From JABCZZ01 sp964454545 (GTDB lineage Bacteria > Pseudomonadota > Alphaproteobacteria > Rickettsiales > JABCZZ01), in NCBI GenBank assembly GCA_964454545.1, contig CAYVTI010000026.1, positions 1-32,045 on the forward strand: a DNA stretch of 32,045 bases, read 5' to 3'. Positions within the stretch are counted from its first letter, which is position 1; every line of letters begins with the position of its first letter. Shown here piece after piece: positions 15,738 through 24,099 of this stretch. A program made the position numbers and the translations under genes. A model generated the notes under the pieces. The model made no database searches. It was given only the letters and a program-made list of their open reading frames with translations, and had not been told where the DNA came from.

Positions 15738-15845
15738 AAATTTTAAAGAACCTGTTACAAAACAACAGCAATAGTAGCGGATGAAAGCTTATACCAATTA
15801 TACAGTCACTTCAACATTTAAGTAGGAACGCACCCTAGGGTTTTC

Positions 15846-15875
15846 TTGACATTCCATGCTTACATTGACTATGAA
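15846..15875 (+). promoter_or_regulatory. Putative ffh promoter
   Basis: A perfect TTGACA (15846-15851) is followed after 18 bp by TATGAA (15870-15875), a partial -10. It would start transcription around 15882, essentially at the preferred ffh ATG (15883), suggesting either a leaderless mRNA or that another promoter upstream is used. Confidence 0.3.
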
Positions 15876-15882
15876 TCAGCGT

Positions 15883-17235
15883 ATGTTTAATTCCCTTTCT
15901 GATAAAATAACCGGCACCCTTAACAGGCTGCGCGGGCGTGGCGTGCTTACCGAAGCGGACATTGACGCGGCATTCAGGGAAGTGCGCATCGCTCTCCTTG
16001 AAGCGGACGTGGCGCTGCCGGTTGTGAAATCCTTTATTCAGAGCCTGAAGGAAAAAGCCATCGGCGCCGAGGTGATAAAAAACATCTCGCCGGCGCAAAT
16101 GGTGGTAAAACTCGTGCACGATCACCTGACAGAGCTTCTGGGAAGCGAGTATGCGGAACTTAATCTTAATGCCACACCGCCGGCCGTCATCCTGATAGCA
16201 GGCCTGCAGGGGTCAGGCAAAACGACCAGCACGGGCAAGCTCGCATACAGGCTTAAGAACCGATACAACAAGAAGATACTGCTCGCATCGCTCGATACCT
16301 ACCGCCCAGCCGCCCAGAAACAGCTTGAGGTCCTCGCCTCACAGGCACTGGTGGGCTCGCTGCCGATAGTAGAAGGGGAAAACCCCGCTGAGATAACGAA
16401 GCGCGCCCTCACCACCGGAAAGCTGGAAGGTTATGACATTGTATTGCTCGACACGGCGGGACGCCTGCACATAGACGACGAGATGATGCAGGAACTGCAG
16501 GAAATCAAGCGGCTCTCCAATCCCCTTGAAACCCTGCTGGTTGCGGACTCGCTCACCGGGCAGGACGCGGTGAACATCGCGAAGCAGTTCAACGAAAAGA
16601 TAGGCGTCACCGGCATCATCCTCACGCGCCTGGACGGCGATGGGCGCGGCGGCGCAGCGCTCAGCATGCGCTCCGTGACCGGGCAGCCGATCAAGTTTGC
16701 GGGCGTAGGAGAGAAGCTCAGCGACTTCGAGGAATTCCATCCGGCGCGCATCGCCGGCCGCATCCTCGATATGGGCGACGTGGTATCGCTCGTAGAGAAA
16801 GCAGCGGAAACCATCGACAGGGCCGAAGCGGAAAAAATGGCGGCGAAAATGCAGCAGGGCTCTTTCGATTTCGACGACCTGCTGTCACAATTGCGCAATA
16901 TGAAGAGGATGGGGGGCATCGGAAGCTTGATGGGCATGCTGCCCGGCATTGGCAGGATCAAGGAAAAAATGGCGGATGCCAATATCGACGAGAAAGTCCT
17001 TGCACGTCAGGAAGCCATCATCCTTTCCATGACGAAAAAGGAGCGCAAAAACCCAAAGCTGCTCAACGGCTCGCGCAAACAGCGCATCGCCAGGGGCTCC
17101 GGCACCACCGTGCAGGAAATCAACAAGCTGTTCAAAGCGTGGCAGCAGATGGAAACCATGATGAAACAGGTGAAAAAGCTCGGCCAGAAGGGCTTCATGC
17201 GCAGCAATAATCTGAAGAATTTTTTACCGATGTAG
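15883..17235 (+). CDS. ffh: Signal recognition particle protein Ffh
   Basis: The SRP54 homologue binds 4.5S RNA and signal sequences and delivers ribosome-nascent chain complexes to FtsY at the membrane. The protein has the N domain (FNSLSDKITGTLNRLRGRG, TEADIDAAFREVRIALLEADV), the G domain with the P-loop GLQGSGKTT, DTYRPAAQKQL, DTAGRLHIDDEMM and LTRLDGDGRGGAAL, and the methionine-rich M domain (about the last 150 residues). I placed the start at MFNSLSDKI, the normal family N-terminus; ATGs at 15856 and 15871 would add nine and four residues, and none has a clear ribosome-binding site. About 450 aa. The usual downstream rpsP-rimM-trmD genes are absent; it runs tail-to-tail into the next gene. 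Confidence 0.95.
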   Translation: MFNSLSDKITGTLNRLRGRGVLTEADIDAAFREVRIALLEADVALPVVKSFIQSLKEKAIGAEVIKNISPAQMVVKLVHDHLTELLGSEYAELNLNATPPAVILIAGLQGSGKTTSTGKLAYRLKNRYNKKILLASLDTYRPAAQKQLEVLASQALVGSLPIVEGENPAEITKRALTTGKLEGYDIVLLDTAGRLHIDDEMMQELQEIKRLSNPLETLLVADSLTGQDAVNIAKQFNEKIGVTGIILTRLDGDGRGGAALSMRSVTGQPIKFAGVGEKLSDFEEFHPARIAGRILDMGDVVSLVEKAAETIDRAEAEKMAAKMQQGSFDFDDLLSQLRNMKRMGGIGSLMGMLPGIGRIKEKMADANIDEKVLARQEAIILSMTKKERKNPKLLNGSRKQRIARGSGTTVQEINKLFKAWQQMETMMKQVKKLGQKGFMRSNNLKNFLPM

Positions 17236-17995
17236 GGGTGGTAGGGGTGACAATCTTGCACCCATGATCCTGCAATTCCTCGCCGCTTGCCCGGTCCCCA
17301 TGCGCCAGATCCGCGGTGTCCGAAAGCATGATAAATCCCTTCCTGCCATCGGAAAACGTTGCTCCCGCAACTGCCAGCGTTTCCCGCTTCATATCCCCGC
17401 CTTCCGCCGCAAGAAGTCTAAATGGATTCACATCCTGCAGATCTTCTGAGTCGATCCGCATCGCCTTATAATGGTGGCCGTTAAACTCAAACGGCAGTTT
17501 CGATCCATTAGCGCTTAACTTGGCTTCATAACCACGAAGGCTTTGAGTGACATCCGGCTTCAGGCAGTCGATATGGATGTGCAGCTGATCCTGGCTGCGT
17601 CCCAGAGAGGAATTGATCGCCATCCCTATTTCATCCCGCCTGAGTTCGCGACCAAGCTTCCGAAAAACAAATTTTCTCGCCTGCCATGCCGCCTGCCAGT
17701 AATTGACCGCATCTTTCAAAATAATCTCCGGACTCTCGATACCGGAAACACGATTCGTTGAAATCAGGAGATACTGCGCTATTCCGTTGCGATCCTTAAG
17801 TACCGCATACCCTTTTTCCTCATCAGCATATTCGCAAGGTGACGGAGTTCCTTTCTTCACCTGATTTTCCAGGCACTGATCATGTACGATATGCCACAAA
17901 GCCAGACGCTTATTATCCACGGCACAAACAGCAAACAACACTGTTCCCAGAACAAGCAGAAACGCATAATGAATACCTTTGTTTATCATTTCCAT
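17195..17995 (-). CDS. cdh: CDP-diacylglycerol pyrophosphatase
   Basis: A HIT-like hydrolase that cleaves CDP-diacylglycerol to CMP and phosphatidic acid, normally anchored to the inner membrane. The 266-aa product has an N-terminal hydrophobic anchor (residues ~9-26), the conserved LWHIVHDQCL and PCEYADEEKGYAVLKD near the start, and the HIT-type active-site motif SQDQLHIHIDCL. ALAVAGATFSDG-like and GFIMLSD segments near the end fit the family. The start is ATG 17995 or the ATG two codons later; neither has a convincing ribosome-binding site. Its 3' end overlaps ffh by 41 bp on the other strand. The C-terminal TPTTPT stretch is antisense to the ffh tail and may be a late extension. Confidence 0.85.
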   Translation of the reverse strand: MEMINKGIHYAFLLVLGTVLFAVCAVDNKRLALWHIVHDQCLENQVKKGTPSPCEYADEEKGYAVLKDRNGIAQYLLISTNRVSGIESPEIILKDAVNYWQAAWQARKFVFRKLGRELRRDEIGMAINSSLGRSQDQLHIHIDCLKPDVTQSLRGYEAKLSANGSKLPFEFNGHHYKAMRIDSEDLQDVNPFRLLAAEGGDMKRETLAVAGATFSDGRKGFIMLSDTADLAHGDRASGEELQDHGCKIVTPTTPTSVKNSSDYCCA

Positions 17996-18033
17996 GTATC
18001 ACTTGTTATTCAACAGCAGTTCGTTGAGGATAT

Positions 18034-18063
18034 ATTATATCAACAATGATTGACAACAAGCAA
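18034..18063 (-). promoter_or_regulatory. Putative promoter of cdh
   Basis: On the minus strand TTGCTT (18058-18063) is followed after 18 bp by a perfect TATAAT (18034-18039), which would start transcription near 18027, about 32 nt before the cdh ATG. The rest of 18064-18233 holds a small TCTCC/GGAGA hairpin near 18131-18150 that may end the ABC transporter transcript; nothing else was recognised there. Confidence 0.4.
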
Positions 18064-18233
18064 TGACGGAAGATGTGCCGTTATTTATTGAGCTGAATAT
18101 AATAATCTCAAATGTGCAGGACTCTTTTCTCCTCAAGGGAGAGGAAACTTTTCGGACTGTCCCGGATTAAGGTGGGTTGTTTATGAAAGCCGCTCCAACA
18201 TGAAATACATAAACGTCCGATGATTGCCGTCAA

Positions 18234-18950
18234 TTAACGACTAGATAGACAATGTCTGATTTTTTTTACTTCAAGTATAAACGCTGCCTGATCTTCGTTT
18301 CTGGGGCGCGGAAGCATTATAGGAATAATTTCTTTTAATGTTCCATTTTGTATTATCCCAATGCGGTCGGCAAGCGCTACCGCCTCTTCAAAATGATGGG
18401 AAACCATAATGATCGTCTTTTTTGTGGCTTTCCAGATTTCCAGTATGTCTGCATGTAACTCATCGCAAATAAGCGGATCAAGCGCAGAAAACGGCTCATC
18501 CATCAACAACACATCTGACTCTACCGCAAGCGCGCGTGCGATGCCGACACGCTGTCTCTGACCACCAGACAATTCTCTCGGATACTTTTTAGCAAACGTC
18601 TCAAGATGCACCATCTTGAGGTACTTTTCAGTCAAGTCCCTGACTTTTCTTTCTCCAAAATTCCGCATACGTGCTGCAAATGCAACATTATCCTCAACAG
18701 TCAACCATGGAAGCAGCGCATAAGATTGAAATACCATTCCGACATGCTTAGGCTTTACCAGTGTGCCACTGGTGGGGTTTTCGATTCCGGCAATCATCTT
18801 GAGTATTGTCGATTTTCCGCATCCTGATGCTCCCACCAGGCAAAAAAATTCTCCACGATTTATGGAAAGCGAGAAATCATACACCACATGAACTGGTGGC
18901 GTTTCATAGGATTTATTGACATTCGTAAAAGCAATCTGAGTATTGTCCAT
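18234..18950 (-). CDS. ABC transporter ATP-binding protein, nitrate/sulfonate/taurine type
   Basis: The nucleotide-binding subunit of an ABC importer of the SsuB/TauB/NrtD class. The 238-aa protein shows Walker A GASGCGKST, Q-loop VFQSYALLPW, the signature LSGGQRQRVGIARAL, Walker B VLLMDEPFSALD and the H-loop MVSHHFEEAV. The LPWLTVEDNV segment is typical of this class. It starts at the last base of the permease stop (TGATG), so the two are translationally coupled. No substrate-binding protein gene is adjacent, so the substrate (sulfonate, nitrate, cyanate, bicarbonate or thiamine-precursor type) cannot be assigned. The base composition is more A/T-rich than in neighbouring genes. Confidence 0.9.
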   Translation of the reverse strand: MDNTQIAFTNVNKSYETPPVHVVYDFSLSINRGEFFCLVGASGCGKSTILKMIAGIENPTSGTLVKPKHVGMVFQSYALLPWLTVEDNVAFAARMRNFGERKVRDLTEKYLKMVHLETFAKKYPRELSGGQRQRVGIARALAVESDVLLMDEPFSALDPLICDELHADILEIWKATKKTIIMVSHHFEEAVALADRIGIIQNGTLKEIIPIMLPRPRNEDQAAFILEVKKIRHCLSSR

Positions 18951-19789
18951 CAGTCAAACCTGAATCTTTGGGCAAAATGGAGCAGCGGTTGCCATATAAG
19001 AAAATTCATAAAAGTAACAAGGAGAATCATCGCTACCAATGTCGCTACAAAAACCGAATTCTTTCCTTCGGTATTTGAGTCCACCAGAAGGCTTCCTAAA
19101 CCCAGCAAGTCTTGCGAAGCGGTTCCATGAGGAATATAGGTATGCAGCACTTCCGCTACGATTACGACCGTCCACCCCTGAGCCCAAGCCAGCAGTGATC
19201 CGGTTATAACAAATGGCAGGATGGCGGGAAGCGTAATATGCCAGAATTTTCTAAAACCGTGGACGTTAAAAACAGTCGCTGCTGACTTAACATCATCAGG
19301 AATAGTTTGCAGGCCACCGATAACAGGAAAGACGATATTCCAGAGCATGGACATAAAAATGACAAATATTGCTGCAAATTCAAATGCGTTGTAAGCAGTA
19401 AAAAAGACGATAACGACAGGAAAGAATGTGAGCACAGGTACCGACTGTAAGATGTCGGCTATCGGAAGAAAGATGCGCTGCGTAAGCGGAGTACCGGCGA
19501 TGAATAAAGCGATTGGAATGGCAATCGTCAGCGAAACGATATAAGCCAGAAACATCCGGTAAAAAGTATTAACTGTTGCGGTTAGTATGTCTCCGAAGGA
19601 AATCAGGTTTATGTCAAAAGTATTTCTGGGATTTACGAAGTGAAAGGCTGTGATTGTTAAAATAATAGCTATAGCGATAACGATACCAATAGAAACAATA
19701 TGATGTCCGAGCGTCGTCTGATAGAGTATATGAGGACGACGAGGATGATAGCGTCTTATCTTAAAACCCACTCTCCTCCCATCGTTCAT
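18950..19789 (-). CDS. ABC transporter permease, BPD type (SsuC/TauC-like)
   Basis: The membrane subunit of the same importer. The 279-aa product has a basic N-terminal lead of about 30 residues, about six hydrophobic helices and the EAA-like cytoplasmic loop AATVFNVHGFRKFWHITLPAILPFVITG that couples to the ATPase (core GFRKFWHITLPAILPF). Similarity is to the SsuC/TauC/NrtB class. The start is ATG 19789; a GTG at residue 7, preceded by GGGAGGAG, is a credible alternative start (VGFKIRRYH). It is the first gene of the pair. The missing periplasmic binding protein is either encoded elsewhere or lost. Confidence 0.88.
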   Translation of the reverse strand: MNDGRRVGFKIRRYHPRRPHILYQTTLGHHIVSIGIVIAIAIILTITAFHFVNPRNTFDINLISFGDILTATVNTFYRMFLAYIVSLTIAIPIALFIAGTPLTQRIFLPIADILQSVPVLTFFPVVIVFFTAYNAFEFAAIFVIFMSMLWNIVFPVIGGLQTIPDDVKSAATVFNVHGFRKFWHITLPAILPFVITGSLLAWAQGWTVVIVAEVLHTYIPHGTASQDLLGLGSLLVDSNTEGKNSVFVATLVAMILLVTFMNFLIWQPLLHFAQRFRFD

Positions 19790-19944
19790 GATCTGAGCCT
19801 TTCACGTCTGGTTTTATTAGATGATATGTTTAACGTAATTCTTCTGTTAATCAATAAGTTATTTGTGCCGGTGATCCCTGTTGCACACGTTATGAACCGG
19901 GTATTATCAAGAAGTTATTGATGTTGGAAAGCAGGTTTTAGAGC

Positions 19945-20052
19945 TTAAGCGGGTGGCATGAGCAGGAACCAGTGGGACTTCTCGCCCGGAATATTGGCCA
20001 TCACCTTCGCCTTTTTTTCCGGAAAAATTTTAGTCGGGGATTGAATAACGTC
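19945..20052 (-). pseudogene. In-frame open stretch after the ackA stop (possible gene relic)
   Basis: Reading on past the ackA TAG in the same frame gives 35 codons to a TAA at 19945-19947. The end, NIPGEKSHWFLLMPPA, looks like a genuine C-terminus. It could be the remnant of a deleted downstream gene now fused behind ackA, or a C-terminal extension reached only by amber readthrough. I do not recognise the family. The opposite strand of the same stretch is also open (28 codons from 19958), so chance cannot be ruled out. The remaining gap 19790-19944 is A/T-rich and probably holds the permease promoter. Confidence 0.25.
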
Positions 20053-21210
20053 CTAAATTGTGGAACTAAGCATAGGTTGGCTGGTGCCAGAAGAAGTGTG
20101 CATCAGCCGATACACTTCTTTCGCAATCATCCATTGCTCGCGGGTCTGGGTGACGAGGACGCGGACTTTTGAAGAGGTATGCTGTATTTGCAGTGCTTCG
20201 TAGCCGGTTAGCTTTACCTGGGCGTTTTTGCCGTCATCAAAATATAGACCGAGGAAGTCCAGCCCCTTGCAAATACGGCTGCGTACCAATACGGAGTTTT
20301 CGCCTATGCCGCCGGTGAAGGCAAGGGCGTCCACGCCGTCCATCGCAGCGGCATACGCACCAATATATTTTTTGACACGATATACATATACTTCCAACGC
20401 AAGGATCGCTTGTTTGTCGCCTTCAGAGGCTTTCTTTTCAATGTCCCGCATGTCATTACCGAGGCCGGAAAGTGCAGCGAGGCCGCTTTTGTGATAGAGC
20501 GCATCCTCAACTTGCTGCGGAGACAGTCCGAATTTACTGTTGAGGTAGGTAAAAATACCTGGATCAACGTCGCCGGAACGTGTGCCCATGACCAGCCCTT
20601 CCAGCGCCGTCATGCCCATAGACGTATCAATGGAAACACCATTCTTGATGGCACATACGCTTGCACCGTTTCCCAAATGGCAGCTTATGATGCGCAGTTT
20701 ATCGGCGGGGGTTTTCAGTTCCTCTGCAACACGTTCTATGATGTATCGATGCGATGTGCCGTGAAAACCATAACGCCTGAGACCTGCCTTGCGCCATCCT
20801 TCCGGTACGGCGTAGGTAAAGGCATAGTCGGGGATAGTTTGATGAAAAGCCGTGTCAAACACCGCCACCTGCGGCACTTGCGGCCATGCCTTCTGTGCCA
20901 TTTTTATGCCCGCAAGAATGGGCGGGTTATGCAGCGGGGCAAGCGGCACGCAGACTTCTATGTCTTCCAGTACCGCGTCGTTGATAAGCGTGGAGTTGCT
21001 GAACAGGCTGCCGCCATGTGCGATGCGGTGGCCGATTGCATCAACCTTGTGCTGTCCTTTTTTCTCAAGCTCTTTCGGGATCGTAGCCAACACATCCTCT
21101 ATAGAGGTGATGCGCTCTATCTCTGATTTGAAGCATTGCTCGCCGGTTGCCATGTCAAACACGCTGAATTTTACGGACGAACTTCCAGCATTGATTACCA
21201 GAATACGCAT
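20053..21210 (-). CDS. ackA: Acetate kinase
   Basis: This converts acetyl phosphate plus ADP to acetate plus ATP (reversible). The 385-aa product has the ASKHA-fold signature MRILVINAGSSSVKFSVFD at the N-terminus, DTAFHQTIP, YGFHGTSHRYI, HLGNGASVCAI and the C-terminal FTGGIGENSVLVR. After the normal end near EQWMIAKEVYRLM there is an unconserved tail of about 15 residues and a TAG stop. It follows pta with no gap (TAAATG), the standard pairing for acetyl-CoA to acetate conversion, and is the last gene of the six-gene operon. Butyrate kinase is unlikely given the motifs. Confidence 0.95.
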   Translation of the reverse strand: MRILVINAGSSSVKFSVFDMATGEQCFKSEIERITSIEDVLATIPKELEKKGQHKVDAIGHRIAHGGSLFSNSTLINDAVLEDIEVCVPLAPLHNPPILAGIKMAQKAWPQVPQVAVFDTAFHQTIPDYAFTYAVPEGWRKAGLRRYGFHGTSHRYIIERVAEELKTPADKLRIISCHLGNGASVCAIKNGVSIDTSMGMTALEGLVMGTRSGDVDPGIFTYLNSKFGLSPQQVEDALYHKSGLAALSGLGNDMRDIEKKASEGDKQAILALEVYVYRVKKYIGAYAAAMDGVDALAFTGGIGENSVLVRSRICKGLDFLGLYFDDGKNAQVKLTGYEALQIQHTSSKVRVLVTQTREQWMIAKEVYRLMHTSSGTSQPMLSSTI

Positions 21211-22173
21211 TTATTCTACCTTAAGCCAGGTAAGCAGCTCTTTACGCATGGCATCTGCCATCAGTACGGCAAGTGCACAGGAGCCTATACGCGATTGTAC
21301 ACCATCCGAACGGCTAGTGAGTATAATCGGCACTCTGGTACCAAGAATAATCCCTGCCGAAGATGCGCCACCAAGCAATATAAGCTGTTTGGCCAGCATA
21401 TTTCCCGCTTCAATGTTGGGGGCAAGAAAAATATCGGCATCACCTGAGACAGGAGATTTAATCCCTTTAACCGTTGCTGCTTCCAGGCTAATAGCATTAT
21501 CATAAGCAAGCGGGCCATCAAGGATTGCCCCTCTTATCTGTTTGCGATCAGCCATCTTGCACAGGCAGGCTGCGTCCACAGTGGATTGCATAGCCGGGTT
21601 TACCGTTTCTACTGCTGACAATATTGCCACCTTTGGAGTGCCTGCCTGCTCGCTAACTCCGATCAGGAAGTCTATTGCGTTCTGCACAATATCTTTTTTG
21701 GCAAGTAGATCAGGAGCGATATTCATAGCAGCGTCGGTGATAAGGAAAGGCTTGTGGTAGTTTGCTGTAGCAAGTGCAAACACATGGCTGATACGCCGCT
21801 CGGTACGCAGGCCGTTTTCGTGCTTGACCACCTCACTCATCAGTTCATCGGTATGCAAGCTGCCTTTCATCAATGCCTGTACGTTTCCTGTTTTAGCAAG
21901 TTCAACACCTTTGGCAGCAGCGGCGTGGCTATGTGGTACATCCACCAGTTCGTAGGATTGGACGTTAAGTTTCTGTTCATCGGCAATCATCATGATTTTG
22001 GTACGCGGCCCAATCAGCACGGGTTCAATCAGGCCTTCCTGTGCGGCATCAATAGCCCCCTGCAAAGCATCATGACTACAGGGATGCACTATGCCCGTGC
22101 GAATTTTCGGTTTTGACTTCGCACGCTCCAGAAAATGTTTAACAATATGATCCACATTCAATTTTTGCTGCAT
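21211..22173 (-). CDS. pta: Phosphate acetyltransferase (PTA/PTB domain)
   Basis: This transfers an acyl group between CoA and phosphate to give acetyl phosphate, the partner step of AckA. The 320-aa protein is a single PTA_PTB domain: HPCSHDALQGAIDAAQEGLIEPVLIGP, LMKGSLHTDELMSEVV, ISHVFAL, ITDAAMNI, the GPLAYDNA motif and VSGDADIFLAPNIEAGNMLAKQL (each shown in part). In many alphaproteobacteria the homologue carries an extra N-terminal MaoC/enoyl-CoA hydratase domain (about 460 aa); that domain is absent here. It lies between fabI and ackA. Phosphate butyryltransferase activity is possible; the substrate cannot be decided from sequence. Confidence 0.92.
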   Translation of the reverse strand: MQQKLNVDHIVKHFLERAKSKPKIRTGIVHPCSHDALQGAIDAAQEGLIEPVLIGPRTKIMMIADEQKLNVQSYELVDVPHSHAAAAKGVELAKTGNVQALMKGSLHTDELMSEVVKHENGLRTERRISHVFALATANYHKPFLITDAAMNIAPDLLAKKDIVQNAIDFLIGVSEQAGTPKVAILSAVETVNPAMQSTVDAACLCKMADRKQIRGAILDGPLAYDNAISLEAATVKGIKSPVSGDADIFLAPNIEAGNMLAKQLILLGGASSAGIILGTRVPIILTSRSDGVQSRIGSCALAVLMADAMRKELLTWLKVE

Positions 22174-22177
22174 AAAT

Positions 22178-22945
22178 TCATCCCATGATGTGATAGCCGC
22201 AATCTATATAAGAAATGTTGCCTGTTATATGCCGGGCATCATCGCTGGCAAAGAATGCGGCCATAGCGCCGACATCTTCTATGGTTGGGATGTCATGCGC
22301 AGGGGCTTTACGCTTTGCTTCGGAAATCAATTCCTCGAAACCGGCGATGCCGCTTGCCGCCCGTGTCAGTATCGGCCCTGGAGAAAGTGCGTTGACGCGG
22401 ATACTCCCTGCGCCAAGCTCGTGCGCCAGATATTTCACCGTTCCTTCCAGCGCCGCTTTCACCGGCCCCATCACACCATAATGTTCAATCACCTGTTGGC
22501 TGCCATAGTAGCTGGTGGTGATCAAGCAGCCGCCTGCTTTCATAAGCGGCTCGGCAAGATGCGCCATCTTGATGAATGAATAGCAGGAAATGTCCATTGC
22601 GGTCAGGAACCCATCCCGTGAACAATCGGCAACCCTGCCGTGCAGGTCTTCTTTGGGCGCAAAGGCGATGGAGTGCAAGAGAAAGTCCAGCTTTCCCCAC
22701 TGCCTTTTGATAGTATCAAACACTGCTGCCATCTGCGCTTCATTCTGTACATCCAGCGGTAAAAAAATCGGTGTATTCACTTGGCTCGCCAATGGCTGCA
22801 CATGCGGCTTGGCTTTTTCATTGAGGTAGGTAACCGCCAGTTCCGCGCCTTCCGCCTGAAACGCTTTGGCGCATCCCCACGCGATCGAATGCTCGTTGGC
22901 GATGCCAACCACCAAGCCTTTCTTTCCTTCCAACCTTCCGTTCAT
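22178..22945 (-). CDS. fabI: Enoyl-[acyl-carrier-protein] reductase (NADH)
   Basis: This reduces trans-2-enoyl-ACP in the last step of each fatty acid elongation round. The 255-aa SDR protein shows GLVVGIANEHSIAWGCAK at the cofactor site and the FabI-specific Tyr-x6-Lys pair in HYGVMGPVKAALE. SPGPILTRAASGI follows. I chose the ATG at 22945 because AAGGAAAG precedes it and the ATGA overlap with the upstream phaC-like gene matches the other junctions; an upstream ATG at 22978 would add 11 residues. It may be a dedicated copy for the operon's acyl metabolism instead of the only housekeeping FabI. Confidence 0.93.
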   Translation of the reverse strand: MNGRLEGKKGLVVGIANEHSIAWGCAKAFQAEGAELAVTYLNEKAKPHVQPLASQVNTPIFLPLDVQNEAQMAAVFDTIKRQWGKLDFLLHSIAFAPKEDLHGRVADCSRDGFLTAMDISCYSFIKMAHLAEPLMKAGGCLITTSYYGSQQVIEHYGVMGPVKAALEGTVKYLAHELGAGSIRVNALSPGPILTRAASGIAGFEELISEAKRKAPAHDIPTIEDVGAMAAFFASDDARHITGNISYIDCGYHIMG

Positions 22946-24099
22946 GCTGCTTTCCTTATTTTGTGTTTCAAAAGCCATGAGGCAATCTTAGGCCAGTTAT
23001 CGGTAAGCGCCTTACTGCCCATGAAGAGGCCGATATGGCCGCCTTGGGCTAAATCCTTCACTATATGGGTTGCCGATGTTCCGAAATATTTATCGGCGCT
23101 GAATACCTGCTCTTTAGGGGTTATGTCATCCTGTTCGCCTGCAAGCAGGTAGAGTGGGCAGGTGATGGTTTTGGGATTAAGCAGCTTACCGAGGCCGGAA
23201 AATTTGCCTTTTACAAAGCGGTTTTCCCGGAACAGGTCGTGTACCGCCTGTAAATACCAGCGTCCCGGCAGGTTAATCGCATATTCGTACCACCGCTCAA
23301 AATTTTCGCTGCGTTTGACATAAGCCGGATCATCAATGTGTTCGTAAAGCTCGGTGTATTTTTCCACATATTGTTTGTCAGGGTGCATGTTCTTGAAGCC
23401 TTCGAGCATCAGGCTGCCGCGCATCAGCCCGCCGCCCGTGGCGACCATCTCCTCATAGAAGCTGAAAGGCAGCGTATCGGCATATTCCTTGATTGCGCCG
23501 TCACCGGCCTGCGTATCAATGGGTGATCCGGCCAGCACCAGCGACAGTACATTTTCAGGATAACGCGCCGCATACATGCTGGCTATCCAGCCGCCCTGGC
23601 ACAGGCCGATGAGATGCACGCGCCCGCCCAGATCGCTCACGGCAACATGGATTTCCGCCAGATAATTGTCAATGTCATAGTCTTTCATCTCCGGCGTAGC
23701 GCTGTGCCAGTCGGTGACTGTCACACGTTTTATGCCATGTTGCAGCAGCGTTTCCACAAGGCTTTGCTTCTTATGAAAATCGGCGATGACGGAAGTGTGA
23801 CCTGCATAAGGCGGCAAGATCAAGACAGGTATTTCGCTTTCGGAGCCTTTTGCAGAAAAATCCCGCAATGTAAGTGTATGCAGCATATATAGTGCCTTGT
23901 TCGGACTTGCCCATTCCGGCTTTGGCTTTGCCATATCCGTTTTGATAACCTCGTTCAGGAACTTCATGTTCTTCTGTTCAAGCTCCAGCGCCTTTTCCCC
24001 CATGTTCATGGCAACGCCGAGCGGCCAGAAAAACGGTATGCCTACTTCGGGAAAATGGTGCGTCTGCCGCACCCTGCGCGTTATTCCTTGCTTAGCCAT
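22942..24099 (-). CDS. Alpha/beta hydrolase, PHA synthase-like (PhaC/PhbC-type)
   Basis: A cytoplasmic alpha/beta-hydrolase whose nucleophile box is GLCQGG, i.e. cysteine in place of serine, the hallmark of poly-hydroxyalkanoate synthases that polymerise hydroxyacyl-CoA. The putative Asp lies in LLAGEQDDITP and the His in AQGGHIGLFMG, completing the Cys-Asp-His triad. The 385-aa length is closer to class III PhaC (about 355-400) than to class I (about 590). No PhaE or PhaR partner is visible. The ATG at 24099 has a strong AAAGGAGG site upstream and overlaps the STAS-like gene by 19 bp. Its place with FabI, Pta and AckA suggests hydroxyacyl or acetyl-CoA overflow chemistry; actual polymerase activity is inferred. 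Confidence 0.75.
   Translation of the reverse strand: MAKQGITRRVRQTHHFPEVGIPFFWPLGVAMNMGEKALELEQKNMKFLNEVIKTDMAKPKPEWASPNKALYMLHTLTLRDFSAKGSESEIPVLILPPYAGHTSVIADFHKKQSLVETLLQHGIKRVTVTDWHSATPEMKDYDIDNYLAEIHVAVSDLGGRVHLIGLCQGGWIASMYAARYPENVLSLVLAGSPIDTQAGDGAIKEYADTLPFSFYEEMVATGGGLMRGSLMLEGFKNMHPDKQYVEKYTELYEHIDDPAYVKRSENFERWYEYAINLPGRWYLQAVHDLFRENRFVKGKFSGLGKLLNPKTITCPLYLLAGEQDDITPKEQVFSADKYFGTSATHIVKDLAQGGHIGLFMGSKALTDNWPKIASWLLKHKIRKAA

Noticed and set aside
20410..21126. 238-codon plus-strand frame opposite ackA
   Set aside because: Antisense to a fully conserved acetate kinase; no recognisable domain, no ribosome-binding site.
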